DNA from: Clostridium sp. UBA4746
GTDB taxonomy: Bacteria > Bacillota > Clostridia > Clostridiales > Clostridiaceae
Assembly: GCA_002403785.1 (NCBI GenBank)
Contig: DHIM01000025.1
Coordinates: forward strand, 1 to 7,235
Length of the DNA: 7,235 bases
Direction of reading: 5' to 3'
This document shows positions 6,216 to 7,235 of the stretch, piece after piece. Position 1 is the stretch's first letter. Each line of letters opens with the position of its first letter. A program made the translations under genes and the position numbers. Below the pieces are notes generated by a model. That model ran no database searches. It saw nothing but the letters and a program-made list of their open reading frames with translations, and had not been told where the DNA came from.

Positions 6216-7199
6216 TTATGTCACTGGCTCCCCATAAATTGGGACTACTCTTGTCCAACCTTTCATTTTTCCATACTTCAGATATTTATCATAATACTCT
6301 AACTCTGAATTAAGGAGCCCGTTCCATAACCTACGCAATGAGTCGTTCCTAATCGTCTCGATGATTGCCCTGACATGAGCATCTAATGAAGCTAATTCCC
6401 AGCTTAAAATAATTCGATACATAAACTTATCCGTGATTGTTTCAGGATCGATTGGAGACGTTACTGGTAGTGCCGGTCTGTTAGGTAGCGGTACATTAAG
6501 CTTTATAGCTAACTGCTCAAGTTTTTTAACTTGTTTGTTATAAATATATAACCCATGTTGAAGTATTACCTTAAACTCAGTATCATGAGCAAAACTTGAG
6601 AATAAACCTATGAGTTCAATTTGTTCATATCTCATAGTAATATGATCCCAAATATGAAACGCTTCAGAAGTGGAAAGCTGTTCTTCTAACTGCTGAATAG
6701 AAGTCTTATAAACGGGATATATCTCTTCCCAACCTTTCAATTTACCAAATTTATAAAGGGTATCAAAATCCTCAAAATGAACTATTAAATCTTGTATGAT
6801 AATATTTCTTAAATTATCATTCGTACTGGTTGAACGAACTGAATGTATAAGAGACATCAGCTCCGCTACGAGGTCATGGTATATCTTTTTATAGACATAA
6901 TCATCTGTTATATCATTAACACGGGTTGCAAACTTGACGTCCACCGGAGGTCTGTTTGGCATGATGATACGAAATTCTTTACCTAATTTCTCTAAATTAT
7001 CTATTTGCTTTTCAAAATGCACCTGAAATCCCTCTAGGATTATTTCCCAATCTACGTCATGAACAAAATTCTTAAATAATTGAATGGTTTGAGTGCTAAC
7101 ATATCTCGCTCTTAAAAGACTATATATATTAAATGCCTCCTGGATATCTAGACTGTCTTCTCTTTTGGTGATTTTTTTTATTTTTGAAATTATATCCAA
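6216..7199 (-). CDS. Tandem DUF3231 (ferritin-like) protein
   Basis: The function is unknown; DUF3231 proteins are predicted helical bundles of ferritin type, common in Bacillus and relatives. The protein is an internal duplication. Unit 1 covers about residues 20-165 and unit 2 about 175-324. Each shows AF.I......RY, F..F.HD, KQ...LE.L, PNRP, a DITD or TITD element, and a final KYGKMKGW or KFGKLKGW followed by P.Y. No signal peptide or membrane span is seen, so it is probably cytoplasmic. The frame opens with GTG at 7208, but the GAGGG site touches that codon. TTG at 7199 has GAGGGGTG six bases upstream and is chosen, giving 327 residues. Base composition is patchy, reaching about 47% G+C at 6301-6360 against about 28% in a potD sample, which hints at transfer. 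It is monocistronic by its own terminator. Confidence 0.85.
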   Translation of the reverse strand: MDIISKIKKITKREDSLDIQEAFNIYSLLRARYVSTQTIQLFKNFVHDVDWEIILEGFQVHFEKQIDNLEKLGKEFRIIMPNRPPVDVKFATRVNDITDDYVYKKIYHDLVAELMSLIHSVRSTSTNDNLRNIIIQDLIVHFEDFDTLYKFGKLKGWEEIYPVYKTSIQQLEEQLSTSEAFHIWDHITMRYEQIELIGLFSSFAHDTEFKVILQHGLYIYNKQVKKLEQLAIKLNVPLPNRPALPVTSPIDPETITDKFMYRIILSWELASLDAHVRAIIETIRNDSLRRLWNGLLNSELEYYDKYLKYGKMKGWTRVVPIYGEPVT

Positions 7200-7235
7200 T
7201 ACATTCACCCCTCAATTGTAAATATTGTTATTAGT

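Noticed and set aside
7200..7208. GTG at 7208 as start of the DUF3231-like gene
   Set aside because: The ribosome binding site touches this codon; TTG at 7199 has correct spacing.
1..7235. CRISPR array, tRNA or rRNA genes
   Set aside because: No regularly spaced repeats, cloverleaf-like sequences or rRNA-like stretches were seen on either strand.

Overview
The window is about 70% or more A+T. It has strong purine-rich ribosome binding sites, several GTG and TTG starts, a Gram-positive lipoprotein signal and U-tailed terminators. This points to a low-GC Firmicute, most likely Clostridium or a close relative. All recognisable genes lie on the minus strand, so the window reads in biological order from right (7235) to left (1).

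Right part (7199 to 4929). A 327-residue protein made of two copies of a DUF3231-type ferritin-like domain ends at its own terminator (6176-6200). Next is a solo end of an insertion sequence (6093-6149). A hairpin with a nine-T tail follows, and then a half-size YdcZ/DUF606-type membrane transporter (5537-5992) with a GTG start. After it come a possible 39-codon small gene (5366-5485) and a 127-residue membrane-anchored DUF1523-like protein (4929-5312). A strong terminator (4874-4916) closes this stretch. No terminator was seen between the transporter and the DUF1523-like gene, so they may be co-transcribed.

Middle (4928 to 4333). About 600 bases hold no intact gene. There is a second copy of the same insertion-sequence end, attached to the last 26 codons of what looks like a transposase (4728-4860). 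There is also a weak terminator-like hairpin (4672-4696) and an open stretch without a proper start (4475-4648). The promoter of the next operon is at 4396-4425.

Left part (4332 to 399). This is a complete polyamine ABC importer operon, potA-potB-potC-potD: ATPase, two permeases and a lipoprotein that binds spermidine or putrescine. potA/potB abut, potB/potC overlap by one base, and potC/potD are 53 bases apart. An 18-bp perfect-stem terminator (399-439) ends the operon. Beyond it is one possible plus-strand small gene for a 47-residue membrane peptide (183-326).

The operon is the secure functional unit: PotD captures polyamine outside the membrane, PotB/PotC form the channel and PotA powers it. 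I found no clear new defence or mobile system. The points most worth a second look are the paired insertion-sequence relics lying next to terminators, the hybrid promoter and hairpin in front of the ydcZ-like gene, the changed ligand-pocket positions in PotD, and the two unlisted small genes.
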